The notes beneath the pieces were generated by a model. It made no database searches and was not told where the DNA came from. It saw nothing but the letters and a program-made list of their open reading frames with translations. Both the position numbers and the translations under genes were made by a program. From UBA8886 sp002731655 (GTDB lineage Archaea; Thermoplasmatota; Poseidoniia; MGIII; CG-Epi1), in contig JASLZX010000011.1 in NCBI GenBank assembly GCA_030754655.1, forward strand, positions 1 through 37,169: a stretch of 37,169 nucleotides of DNA. Direction: 5' to 3'. Below, piece by piece: positions 7,412 through 15,234 of this stretch. Position 1 is the first letter of the stretch; each line of letters opens with the position of its first letter.

Positions 7412-7962
7412 GCCTGATACTGCCGGGAGACCGACTTGCGAGTGCGATGGAATACATGCCCGGACCGGGTGTCTACGAGCGCGACGGCGAGCTGTTCGCG
7501 GCGCTGACCGGCGAACTGGTGCGCGACGAGGAGCACACCGAACTGCGGGTGAAACCGGTGGTCTCGGTACCGCTCGAAATCCGTGCCGGCGACCGGGTGC
7601 TGGGGCGCGTCCAGTCGGTTCGCGATTCAATGGTGACCATCGAAGTCGTACGCGTCAAGGGCAATTCACGTCAGGTCGGCACCTGGGTCATGGGCTCGCT
7701 GCACGTCGCGCGCATGTCAGAGGATTACGTTTCCAACACCAACGACGTCTACAGCGTCAACGACCTTGTTCAGGCGCGGGTTGACGAAACAAAACCGGCG
7801 CTGAAGCTCAACACCAAGTCAGGTCGCGACGGTGTCGTCGGCGCGCGTTGCAGAGGCTGCCGCGACCACCTTAAAGTGGTCGACGGTGAGCTCTTCTGCG
7901 GCGAGTGCCGCAAGACGGAAGCGCGCAAGCTCTCCAGCGAGTATGGGCAGGTCCAGCTGTAG
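7408..7962 (+). CDS. csl4: Exosome RNA-binding subunit Csl4
   Basis: Csl4 is a cap subunit of the archaeal RNA exosome, feeding RNA to the Rrp41/Rrp42 ring and recruiting DnaG. The 184-residue product shows the family layout: an N-terminal beta domain beginning with the typical ILPGDRL, an S1 domain (about 60-138), and a C-terminal zinc ribbon with Cys148, Cys151, Cys164 and Cys167. The ATG overlaps the methylase stop (ATGA), tying rRNA modification and RNA decay into one transcript with the replicative helicase. Confidence 0.93.
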   Translation: MSLILPGDRLASAMEYMPGPGVYERDGELFAALTGELVRDEEHTELRVKPVVSVPLEIRAGDRVLGRVQSVRDSMVTIEVVRVKGNSRQVGTWVMGSLHVARMSEDYVSNTNDVYSVNDLVQARVDETKPALKLNTKSGRDGVVGARCRGCRDHLKVVDGELFCGECRKTEARKLSSEYGQVQL

Positions 7963-8401
7963 CACCCTGCTGCTGCTCGCGCTATTCCTGCTCCCGGCTG
8001 CCACAGGCGAACTCGATGCGAGCGCCAACGGCGAGGCACGACTGCTCTTCATCGAAGCTGGCGACGAAGTCATCTTCAGCGCACTGGTACCGACCGGTGC
8101 CAGCGTCGAGTGGGATTTCGGCCGCGACGTGACGGGGCCGGGCAGCCGCTGGAACTCCTCGCGCGAGGTGAATCACGTCATCCACGCGGCGGGAGCCTAC
8201 AACGTCACCTGCACAGCGACCTACGACGACGGCAGCGTCGAGCGGCAGCAGCTGTGGGTCGTCGTCAGCTGGGAGGAGCCGCTGGACGAGCCGGACGCTA
8301 ACCGTCCGCTCTTCATCGCGCTGGCGGGCAGCGAGCTATTCATGGGCGGCTGGCTGCTGCTGATAACGTGGCGGCTGCGGGAAGAGAAGTCGTATCTCTA
8401 A
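7943..8401 (+). CDS. Small PKD-like membrane protein
   Basis: This is a 152-residue exported protein of unknown function. The start ATG 7943 lies 20 bases inside the end of csl4 in another frame, and it opens with a clear signal peptide (LLLLALFLLPAATG). An Ig/PKD-like beta domain follows, with the typical VEWDFG and AGAYNVTCTATYDDG segments. A C-terminal hydrophobic helix (about 125-142) ends in basic RLREEK. The layout predicts an ectodomain anchored near its C-terminus. A longer reading from 7832 would run antisense-like through csl4 and is rejected. The 3' end abuts an opposing truncated gene, so its own last residues may also have been affected by a rearrangement. Confidence 0.75.
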   Translation: MGRSSCSTLLLLALFLLPAATGELDASANGEARLLFIEAGDEVIFSALVPTGASVEWDFGRDVTGPGSRWNSSREVNHVIHAAGAYNVTCTATYDDGSVERQQLWVVVSWEEPLDEPDANRPLFIALAGSELFMGGWLLLITWRLREEKSYL

Positions 8402-8404
8402 CAT

Positions 8405-8471
8405 TGTTGCCGAAGAACTTCCAGAACTTCTCGCGAATAATGTAGCGGTCCTGTTGCAGGAGCTGCGACAT
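8405..8471 (-). pseudogene. Truncated start of a LURP-one/scramblase-like gene
   Basis: Two bases after the stop of the PKD surface protein gene, an ATG at 8471 opens a frame reading MSQLLQQDRYIIREKFWKFF and then GNNV. The RYIIREKFWKFFGN stretch resembles the first beta strands of LURP-one-related proteins (the tubby/scramblase-like fold). After about 24 residues the frame enters the antisense of the opposite gene, loses all similarity and stops near 8334. The coordinates cover only the part that looks genuine. I read it as a gene beheaded by a rearrangement with its breakpoint near 8401-8405. The family call is from memory of the motif; an unrelated short peptide is possible. Confidence 0.45.
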
Positions 8472-8473
8472 GT

Positions 8474-10375
8474 TCAGCGCTTGCGCCGTGCCGCCAGCCC
8501 GAGTCCAGCCAGTGCTGCCAGCAGGCCGGGGCCGGGAATCCCGCCGTCGCTACCGTCGCTGTCGTCACCATCACCGCCAGCATCACCACCACTGCCCCCA
8601 CCAGACTTGGTGACGGTGACCGTAGTGGTGTAGAAATCGCGGCTCTGGTCAAAAGACGTTCCGTCTGACCACCAAACAGTGATATCTAGGTTGTAGGTGC
8701 CTTTGGCATCGAAGCTGATTGTGACCGTACGGTCCTGCGTCGTCGTGATGTCACCGTCAATGTTGATTTCGAACTCCTCCACCGGACCCGTAGTCCCGGT
8801 CAGGTCAATCGTGATATCCTCACCTATAGCTGCGTTGAGAGGTGAGACTGAGACGTCAAAATATTTTTCGGCGATTATGTCCAGCTCCTTGACCGTGAAA
8901 CTGGCGCTGGCGTTCGCCTGCAGCCCACCGTCATCGGTCACCGTAAGCGTCACGGTATGGGTGCCGGTAACGTTACTGCTGACGGTCGTAGTATTCGTCG
9001 TCGCGACGACGACCCCGTCGAGCTGCCATTCCCAGCCTGCGATGTAACCCTCAGCGTCGCTGCCACTTCCGCTGAGCGTAACTGGTGCATCAACCTCTAC
9101 TTCGGCAAGCGAGAGCGATATTATGGCGGTGGGCGGCGTGTTGGTGACAGCCCGGAACGAACGTGTGTTGTTGCCGCTCCAGGCGCCGTCATTGTCCATT
9201 ACCTGTAACCTCACCGTCCCGTCGCGCGGTGCGTCGAAGCTGGTGGTCCAGTCAGCAGTAGTAGCAATCAGTACGCCATCGAACCACCAGCGCCACCCCT
9301 CGATAACTCCGTCGGAATCGCTCGAGCTGGCGCTGCTGAAGGTTATATCGAAGAACTGATAATATTCTGGCACGAAACTGCTGCCGGGGAGGGGGTCAGG
9401 CGATATGGTGATGGTCGCCACTGGCGGTTCATTAGGTGGACCGACCGAGAAATCCTCGGATACCCACGAAGACACCGTGCCGTTGGTGTCTATAATACGG
9501 AACCACGCCTCGTAACCTGCAGCTTCACCGCCTTCGCCTTCTGTCAGATTGTCGACCATAACTGTCTTGCCATAAAGTGTAAAGAGCGTCAAGCCGTCGG
9601 TACCCGAGCGGATATCCCAGCGATACTCGTCACACTCTTCCTCCGCACCACTGGACCCGGTGCAGTGCCCACTGAAGGTAATTATGTCTCCGACCTTGGC
9701 AGGGCTGGGATCAATCGAGTCAATGTGCGCCAGCGGAATCGGTGGCATAATCTGGAAAGGCTCCTGTGCTGGTTCACTACGCAGGCCTTCATTGTCCTCA
9801 ACAATCAGCTCCATGGTGTGATTCCCAACGCTGATGCCACTGTCAGCGAATGTCATTTCGTCGCTGTAGTATGCCCCGTCCAGATACCACTCGTAGGTGA
9901 CAATACTGGTGGCGGGGTCGTAATAGGTACCTGAACCAAGGAAATTGATTTCTTCACCTTGGTGGGCTTCGGGCGGGTTTATACTGATGCTTGCATCCGG
10001 GTTACGCGGCGGCGGTCCAGTCACGTTGAGCCAACTCTCGTTCTTCACGCTCCACTCGCCGCCGGCCTTCACCTGTAGCGTAATTGTGTGATAGCCTTGG
10101 CTGAACTCACCTGACTGACCCACGAAGCTGAGATCAGAGAGCTGGTCGCCACTGCGGAAGTTATCATCGATGGATGAATTCCAGTAAACAAACTCGAGTG
10201 GGTCGTCATCACCATCAAAAAAATCTCCGTCGAAATTGATTTGGGAACTGGGCTCCTTATCGACCTCCTGCGGGTCAATCTGTAAAATAGTGGCCTCAGG
10301 GGCAGCCGCTTCGGAACCGGCGGCGACAAGCAGTGCGAGCCCCAGCAGGGACAGCACGAGCACGTCATGGCGCAT
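8474..10375 (-). CDS. PKD-repeat surface protein with sortase-type tail
   Basis: This exported 633-residue protein starts with a signal peptide (LLGLALLVAAGSEAA). It then carries about five to six PKD/Ig-like beta domains, recognisable by recurring SSDSDGVIEGWRWWFDG and GTHTVTLTVTDDGG type segments about 85 residues apart. The end is tripartite: a Gly/Asp/Ser-rich linker, then PGPG, a short hydrophobic helix (LLAALAGLGLAA) and RRKR, as in archaeosortase substrates of the PGF-CTERM type. It is likely displayed on or released from the cell surface, perhaps binding polysaccharide or other proteins. The ATG at 10375 lies 22 nt from a TATA box. No catalytic residues are seen. Confidence 0.85.
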   Translation of the reverse strand: MRHDVLVLSLLGLALLVAAGSEAAAPEATILQIDPQEVDKEPSSQINFDGDFFDGDDDPLEFVYWNSSIDDNFRSGDQLSDLSFVGQSGEFSQGYHTITLQVKAGGEWSVKNESWLNVTGPPPRNPDASISINPPEAHQGEEINFLGSGTYYDPATSIVTYEWYLDGAYYSDEMTFADSGISVGNHTMELIVEDNEGLRSEPAQEPFQIMPPIPLAHIDSIDPSPAKVGDIITFSGHCTGSSGAEEECDEYRWDIRSGTDGLTLFTLYGKTVMVDNLTEGEGGEAAGYEAWFRIIDTNGTVSSWVSEDFSVGPPNEPPVATITISPDPLPGSSFVPEYYQFFDITFSSASSSDSDGVIEGWRWWFDGVLIATTADWTTSFDAPRDGTVRLQVMDNDGAWSGNNTRSFRAVTNTPPTAIISLSLAEVEVDAPVTLSGSGSDAEGYIAGWEWQLDGVVVATTNTTTVSSNVTGTHTVTLTVTDDGGLQANASASFTVKELDIIAEKYFDVSVSPLNAAIGEDITIDLTGTTGPVEEFEINIDGDITTTQDRTVTISFDAKGTYNLDITVWWSDGTSFDQSRDFYTTTVTVTKSGGGSGGDAGGDGDDSDGSDGGIPGPGLLAALAGLGLAARRKR

Positions 10376-10396
10376 CTGCCGCCGTGAGCCTGCCGG

Positions 10397-10404
10397 ATAA
10401 TTAA
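10397..10404 (-). promoter_or_regulatory. TATA box of the PKD surface protein gene
   Basis: Read on the minus strand this is TTAATTAT, 22 nt before the ATG at 10375. It supports a leaderless transcript. Confidence 0.5.
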
Positions 10405-10462
10405 CGGTTGCCTCTACACCAAACAGCCGCCAGCATCCCTGCCAAGCGACCCCCGGACGGCG

Positions 10463-10627
10463 CTAATCCTCGCGTTCGTCGTCCTGCCGGCGGTCAGTGT
10501 GGTGCACCGGGAACATCAGCTCGCCCAGCGTCGGCCGCTGCCCGCCGCGCTTCCGTGCTGCGTAGCGCAGCACCGCCCAGGCGGCCGCGACGCCGAGGGC
10601 GACCCCGGCTACCGCGAGCCAGCTCAT
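10463..10627 (-). CDS. Small membrane protein, 54 aa
   Basis: The ATG at 10627 is fused to the stop of the upstream 64-aa gene as TGATG, a strong sign of coupled translation. The protein begins with one hydrophobic helix (WLAVAGVALGVAAAWAVL, residues 3-20), followed by a basic stretch RYAARKRGG and a charged, cytoplasmic-looking tail rich in Asp/Glu/Arg and His. The topology is N-out/C-in by the positive-inside rule. I do not recognise a family. The TAG is at 10463-10465. The next 87 bases downstream hold only the promoter of the PKD protein gene. Confidence 0.65.
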   Translation of the reverse strand: MSWLAVAGVALGVAAAWAVLRYAARKRGGQRPTLGELMFPVHHTDRRQDDERED

Positions 10628-10821
10628 CAGTAATCGGGCTCGGTTTCCTCGCCCTGAAGGTCGGGCTCAAACTCGGCGTGCAGCTCGGACATTAGAAGAT
10701 TCAACAGCGAATCGAAGCGGATGCTCCGTATCTCGCGCGCGCCGCCCATGCTGGTCGTTACCCGCGCCACGAAGTCGGCTTCCGCCGACTCAATCTCAAT
10801 CTGGCAGATGGACTCCTCCAT
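10627..10821 (-). CDS. Hypothetical acidic protein, 64 aa
   Basis: This is a small soluble protein with an alternating beta-like start (CQIEIESAEADFVARV) and a helical second half (FDSLLNLLMSELHAEF) ending in an acidic tail. It has a good leaderless promoter (TATAAAA 22 nt upstream of ATG 10821 on this strand) and is coupled by TGATG to a small membrane protein, so it is very likely a real gene. The beta-beta-helix pattern faintly recalls the KEOPS subunit Pcc1, but the protein is too short and divergent to assign. Function unknown. Confidence 0.65.
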   Translation of the reverse strand: MEESICQIEIESAEADFVARVTTSMGGAREIRSIRFDSLLNLLMSELHAEFEPDLQGEETEPDY

Positions 10822-10842
10822 GTCGGCGCCGAAGGGAGGCGG

Positions 10843-10849
10843 TATAAAA
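10843..10849 (-). promoter_or_regulatory. TATA box of the two-gene small-protein operon
   Basis: TTTTATA on the minus strand lies 22 nt before ATG 10821. It sits between the end of the carboxylase operon and this gene, so the small-gene pair probably has its own transcript. Confidence 0.55.
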
Positions 10850-10884
10850 CGCTTACATCCGGTCCTACGCGCCGCGCCGCTGCC

Positions 10885-12492
10885 TCACATCCGAAATACG
10901 CCAAAGCGCGTTTCCGGCATCTCGCCGTTGAGCGCCGCTGAGATTCCGAGCGCGACGACCATACGGGTATCGGGCGGGGCGATGATGCCATCATCCCAGA
11001 GCCGCGCGGTCGAGTAGTATGCGCTCCCCTCGCGCTCGTACTTTTCCAAGATGGGCGCACGGATTTGCTCGCGCGCCTTCGCGGAGAGCGACTTACCGGC
11101 CGCCTCGAGCTGCTGCTGTTTGACGGTCGCGAGCACGTCGGCCGCCTGCTCGCCGCCCATCACCGAGATGCGTGCATTGGGCCACATCCAGAGCTGGCGC
11201 GGTCCGTAGGCGCGGCCGCACATGCCGTAGTTGCCGGCACCGAAGCTGCCACCGATGATAACCGTGAACTTCGGAACGCGGGCGTTGGAGACTGCCATTA
11301 CCATCTTAGCGCCATCTTTAGCGATGCCGCCCGACTCGTATTCGCGGCCGACCATAAAACCCGTTATATTCTGTAGGAAGAGCAGCGGGATTCCGCGCTG
11401 GCAGCACATCTCGATGAAGTGCGTGCCTTTCAGCGCCGACTCGGAGAAGAGCACGCCGTTGTTGGCCAGAATCCCGACGGGGTAGCCCATCAGCCGGCCG
11501 AAGCCCGTGACGAGCGTCGGTCCGTAGAGCGGCTTGAACTCGTGGAAGCGCGAGCCGTCGACCATGCGCGCGATGATTTCGCGCACGTCGAACGGCTGCC
11601 GCGAATCGCTTGGCAGGATTCCGTAGATTTCAGCCGGGTCGTGCAGTGGCTCCTCTGGCGGCGCCAATTCCAGCTTCGCCTTTGGGGAGCGGTTCAAATT
11701 TTCCAGGATAGAGCGCGTAATTTCGAGCGCGTGCTGGTCGTCCTGCGCGATGTGATCGCTGACCCCACTCTCGCGGCAGTGCACCTCCGCCCCGCCCAGC
11801 TCCTCGGCGGTCACGTCCTCACCGGTGGCGGCCTTCACCAGCGGCGGCCCCGCCAGAAAAATCGTCCCCTGTTCGCGGACGATGACGGTCTCGTCGCTCA
11901 TCGCCGGGACATACGCGCCGCCGGCGGTGCACGAACCGAGCACGACCGCGACCTGCGCGATGCCGGCGGCCGACATTTGCGCCTGGTTGTAGAATATGCG
12001 GCCGAAGTGCTCGCGGTCGGGGAAAACTTCGTCCTGCTTCGGCAGGAACGCGCCGCCGCTATCGACGAGATAGATGCAGGGCAGCCGATTTTCGGCGGCC
12101 ACTTCCTGCGCGCGCAGGTGCTTCTTGACCGTCATGGGATAGTAGGTGCCGCCCTTGACCGTCGTGTCGTTGGCGACGACCATCACCTCGCGCCCATGAA
12201 CGACGCCGATGCCGGTGACGATGCCAGCCGCCGCTACCACATCGTCGTAAACGCCGTCGGCGGCGAGCGTCGAAAACTCCAGGAACGGCGCGCCCGGGTC
12301 GAGCAGCGCGTCAATCCGCTCGCGCACCGGCAGCTTGCCGCGCGCGCGGTGGCGCTCGACCGACTTCGCCGGGCCGCCCTGTCGCGTCTGCGCCAGCCGC
12401 TCGTTCAGCTCTACCACCAGTTTGCGATTGTGCTCCCGATTGGCGTGGTACTCGGGGTCGGCGGTGTCGACGCCGCTTGCGAGAGGCTCCAT
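10885..12492 (-). CDS. mccB: Methylcrotonyl-CoA carboxylase carboxyltransferase subunit
   Basis: This beta subunit transfers the carboxyl group from carboxybiotin to an acyl-CoA. The 535-residue length and segments such as ARGKLPVRERIDALLDPG, LVDSGGAFLPKQ, CTAGGAYVPAMSDE, GTIFLAGPPLVKAATGE and LANNGVLF match 3-methylcrotonyl-CoA carboxylase beta better than propionyl-CoA carboxylase. Two crotonase-fold halves each provide an oxyanion hole (GGAY; GSFGAGNYGM). The ATG overlaps the biotin carrier stop (TAATG). With the hydratase, biotin carboxylase and carrier upstream, it completes the carboxylation and hydration steps of leucine breakdown. Substrate choice by sequence alone is good but not proven. 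Confidence 0.93.
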   Translation of the reverse strand: MEPLASGVDTADPEYHANREHNRKLVVELNERLAQTRQGGPAKSVERHRARGKLPVRERIDALLDPGAPFLEFSTLAADGVYDDVVAAAGIVTGIGVVHGREVMVVANDTTVKGGTYYPMTVKKHLRAQEVAAENRLPCIYLVDSGGAFLPKQDEVFPDREHFGRIFYNQAQMSAAGIAQVAVVLGSCTAGGAYVPAMSDETVIVREQGTIFLAGPPLVKAATGEDVTAEELGGAEVHCRESGVSDHIAQDDQHALEITRSILENLNRSPKAKLELAPPEEPLHDPAEIYGILPSDSRQPFDVREIIARMVDGSRFHEFKPLYGPTLVTGFGRLMGYPVGILANNGVLFSESALKGTHFIEMCCQRGIPLLFLQNITGFMVGREYESGGIAKDGAKMVMAVSNARVPKFTVIIGGSFGAGNYGMCGRAYGPRQLWMWPNARISVMGGEQAADVLATVKQQQLEAAGKSLSAKAREQIRAPILEKYEREGSAYYSTARLWDDGIIAPPDTRMVVALGISAALNGEMPETRFGVFRM

Positions 12493-12980
12493 TATTCCGC
12501 CTCCAGCTCGACCACCAGTTCGCGTTCGCGCACCTGCCCACCCGGCGCGGTCGCAGTCACCTGCGTTACTGCGCCGTCACGCGGCGCGCGCAGCCGGTGC
12601 TCCATCTTCATCGCCTCCATAATGGCGAGTGTGTCGCCCTTCGCGACCGAATCGCCCGCGGCAACGCGTAGCTCGACCAGCTTGCCGGTAATCGGCGAGA
12701 GCAGCTGGTCGCTCGCCACCTCCGGTTCGCCGCTGCGCGTCGCGGCGACGCGCTCGAGTTCCCACGCCTGCCCACGGCAGTGGACCCACGTGCGACGGCC
12801 GTCGCGCACGACGTGCACCTGCACGGCACCGCTACCAACGTCGATTTCGTAGAGCCCCTCTCCGAACTGCTCGAGATGCCCTTCGACCGGCTCGCCGTCA
12901 ACCTCGCCCGAAAATTCGTCGCCGCGCAATTTCAGCGCGACGGTGTGCTGCGAATCGCCGCAGCGGAAGGTTTGCGACAT
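12492..12980 (-). CDS. Biotin carboxyl carrier protein with BT-like domain
   Basis: This 162-residue protein swings biotin between the carboxylase and carboxyltransferase sites. The biotinylation motif MEAMKMEH is at 121-128, with Lys125 as acceptor; the flanking beta-barrel (SPITGKLVELRV...GDSVAKGDTL) is typical. Residues 1-85 look like the BT domain that couples alpha and beta subunits in MCC/PCC. In most such enzymes it is fused to the biotin carboxylase; here the alpha chain is split in two. The start ATG 12980 overlaps the carboxylase stop (TGATG). The extension to 13025 would overlap the carboxylase tail and is less likely. Confidence 0.9.
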   Translation of the reverse strand: MSQTFRCGDSQHTVALKLRGDEFSGEVDGEPVEGHLEQFGEGLYEIDVGSGAVQVHVVRDGRRTWVHCRGQAWELERVAATRSGEPEVASDQLLSPITGKLVELRVAAGDSVAKGDTLAIMEAMKMEHRLRAPRDGAVTQVTATAPGGQVRERELVVELEAE

Positions 12981-14452
12981 CACACCCCCTGCCGCCAGCC
13001 GGACTGGCCACCCCACGGTGACCACGGGTCGCGGCCGGCCGCCGTCGTCGGCGGCCGGCCGCTGCCGCTGCGAGTTGCGCCCGCGGTAACGAGCGCTTCT
13101 AGCGGCAGCGCGCGGGGCGCCCAGTCGGCGAAGTGGGTCTCAATGAAGTGTGTATCCAGCTCGCCGGCGCGGAACGCGTCGTGGCGCAGCAGCGCCGCAA
13201 GGTGCGCGATGTTGGTCGTTGGCCCCAGAATAACGTAGTCGCGCAGCGCCTGCGCCATGCGATCGAGCGCGTCCGCCCGTGTCGCGTCGTGCGCCAGCAG
13301 CTTGGCGAGCAGCGGGTCGTAGTCGCTGCCGATTTCCAGCCCCTCGACAATGCCGGAATCGATCCGGATTCCCGGCCCCGCCGGTTCGCGTAGTCGCCGG
13401 ATACGGCCGGGCGACGGCAGGAAGTTGCGCGCCGGGTCCTCGGCATAGACACGGCACTCGATAGCGTGGCCGCGCGGCGCAATGTCCTCCTGCCGCAGCG
13501 TCAGTGGCTCGCCAGCGGCAATCCGCAGCTGCCACTTGACGAGGTCGACGCCGTAGACTAGTTCGGTGACGCCATGCTCGACTTGCAGCCGCGTGTTCAT
13601 CTCGAGGAACCAGAATTCACCGTCCTGAAACAGGAACTCGACCGTGCCGGCGTTGCGATAGCCGACCGCTTTTGCGGCGGCGACGGCTACTGCGCCCATC
13701 TGCTCGCGCAGGTCGGGCGTCAGCGCGGGCGACGGCGCCTCCTCGATGACTTTCTGGTGCCGCCGCTGGACCGAGCATTCGCGCTCGCCAAGGTGCACTG
13801 TATGGCCCTTGTTATCAGCCAGAATCTGGACTTCGATGTGGCGTGGCCGATTTATATATCGCTCGAGGAGAAGTCGGCCGTCACCGAAAGCCGCCTCAGC
13901 CTCGTGCCGCGCCGCCTCGACGGCCGCTTCGAGGCCGTCCGCGTCCTCGACGACGCGCATACCTTTCCCGCCGCCACCGGCGGCCGCCTTGACTAGCAGC
14001 GGGAACCCGATTTTTTCGGCAACCGTTGCAAAGTTATCCTCAACAATCCCGTCCTGCCCCGGGATGACCGGGACGTCCGCCACCTGCATCAGCAATTTAG
14101 CGGCCGACTTGTCGCCCATCTGGCGAATCGTCTCCGCGCTGGGGCCGATAAATATCAGCCCCGCTTCCTCCACGGCGGCGGCGAAGTCGCCGTTCTCGGA
14201 GAGGAAGCCATAACCCGGATGTATGGCGTCGGCGCGACTCGAGCGCGCTGCCGAGATGATTTTCTTCGCGTTCAGGTAGCTCTCGACTGGCTCCGCCGAA
14301 CCAAGGGCGACTGCCTCGTCGGCGAGCCGTACGTGTGGCGCGTTCGCGTCCGGTTCCGAATAGACGGCGATCGTCGCCAGTCCGAGCTCTCGGCAGCCGC
14401 GGATGACCCGGCACGCAATCTCGCCCCGGTTCGCGACCAGCACCCGCCGCAT
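12980..14452 (-). CDS. accC: Biotin carboxylase subunit
   Basis: This ATP-grasp enzyme carboxylates biotin from bicarbonate and ATP. It opens with the canonical VLVANRGEIACRVIR and continues with HPGYGFLSEN, the Gly-rich ATP loop KAAAGGGGKGMRVV, the EVQILAD strand, the HLGERECSVQRRHQKVIEEAP signature and the MNTRLQVEHGVTE active-site motif (VEHGVTE where VEHPVTE is usual). The 490 residues include a tail of about 40 residues rich in Gly/Pro/Trp after the BC fold. The start ATG directly follows the hydratase stop (TAG-ATG). It belongs to the leucine-degradation operon. Confidence 0.95.
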   Translation of the reverse strand: MRRVLVANRGEIACRVIRGCRELGLATIAVYSEPDANAPHVRLADEAVALGSAEPVESYLNAKKIISAARSSRADAIHPGYGFLSENGDFAAAVEEAGLIFIGPSAETIRQMGDKSAAKLLMQVADVPVIPGQDGIVEDNFATVAEKIGFPLLVKAAAGGGGKGMRVVEDADGLEAAVEAARHEAEAAFGDGRLLLERYINRPRHIEVQILADNKGHTVHLGERECSVQRRHQKVIEEAPSPALTPDLREQMGAVAVAAAKAVGYRNAGTVEFLFQDGEFWFLEMNTRLQVEHGVTELVYGVDLVKWQLRIAAGEPLTLRQEDIAPRGHAIECRVYAEDPARNFLPSPGRIRRLREPAGPGIRIDSGIVEGLEIGSDYDPLLAKLLAHDATRADALDRMAQALRDYVILGPTTNIAHLAALLRHDAFRAGELDTHFIETHFADWAPRALPLEALVTAGATRSGSGRPPTTAAGRDPWSPWGGQSGWRQGV

Positions 14453-15205
14453 CTACCACTCCGGCCGGCGCTTCTCGAGGAAGGCGGCGACGCCCTCACG
14501 AGCTTCGTCGGAGTCACGCAGCGCGGTGATGGCACGCGCCAGACGTGCGTCGCGCTCGTCGGGAGTTTCGTCGCGCTCCAGCAGCAGCTTCTTGATGGCA
14601 CGCTGTGCTTGCGGTCCGCCCGCGCGCAGCTCCTCGAGCCGCGCGTCAGCCACTGCCTCCAGGTTATCAGCCACGTCAGTGAGCAACCCCAACTCGAGTG
14701 CCCGCAGTGCATCGAAACGCTCGCCAGTCAGGAACAGCTCGCGCGTACGAGCCACCCCCATCCGCTGTATCGCCCATGGTGAAATCACTGCCGGCGCGAG
14801 GCCAACGAGCACCTCGGTGAAACCGAACTCGGCCTCGGGGCCGGCGAGCACGAAGTCGCACGCCGCCACCAACCCCATTGCGCCGCCGTAGCAGCCGCCC
14901 TGCACCAGCGCCAGCGTCGGCAGCGGGCACTCGGCGATGGTACGGAACAGCTCCGCCAGCGCCTCGCCCTGCTCGACCGTCGGCGGCGACGCCATCCAGC
15001 CCAGGTCGGCGCCAGTGCAGAACTGCTTCCCTTCGCCCGCCAGCGTAACGGCGCGCAGGCCGACATGCTCGGCGGAGCCAGCGAAAGCGGCGGTCAGCGC
15101 GCCCATCATCTCGGGGGTCAGCGCGTTGCCCTTCTTCGGGCGATTGAGGACCAGCCGCAGGACGTCGTCGCGTGACTCGATACGGACCTCCGGCGCGGCT
15201 GCCAT
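14453..15205 (-). CDS. liuC: Enoyl-CoA hydratase, probable methylglutaconyl-CoA hydratase
   Basis: This crotonase-family protein of 250 residues has oxyanion-hole segments GADL (65-68) and GGAM (107-110). The position of the first crotonase Glu is Gly (GGAMGL), while the second Glu is kept (Glu131 in GFTEV). The VGLAPAVIS stretch after it is typical of 3-methylglutaconyl-CoA hydratases. That enzyme acts directly after methylcrotonyl-CoA carboxylase, whose three subunits follow in the same operon, giving strong context. It heads the operon behind a leaderless promoter. A general enoyl-CoA hydratase cannot be excluded. Confidence 0.88.
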   Translation of the reverse strand: MAAAPEVRIESRDDVLRLVLNRPKKGNALTPEMMGALTAAFAGSAEHVGLRAVTLAGEGKQFCTGADLGWMASPPTVEQGEALAELFRTIAECPLPTLALVQGGCYGGAMGLVAACDFVLAGPEAEFGFTEVLVGLAPAVISPWAIQRMGVARTRELFLTGERFDALRALELGLLTDVADNLEAVADARLEELRAGGPQAQRAIKKLLLERDETPDERDARLARAITALRDSDEAREGVAAFLEKRRPEW

Positions 15206-15226
15206 CTGGCGGCGAGAGGTCGCGGG

Positions 15227-15232
15227 ATTTAA
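15227..15232 (-). promoter_or_regulatory. TATA box of the leucine-degradation operon
   Basis: TTAAAT on the minus strand is 22 nt before ATG 15205. It ends two bases before the stop codon of the GPN-loop GTPase gene, so the operon has its own promoter in a 29-base gap. Confidence 0.55.
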
Positions 15233-15234
15233 TG

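Noticed and set aside
11419..12852. 477-aa plus-strand frame opposite the carboxyltransferase and biotin carrier genes
   Set aside because: Arg/His-rich shadow of two well-supported genes, without start signals or recognisable domains.
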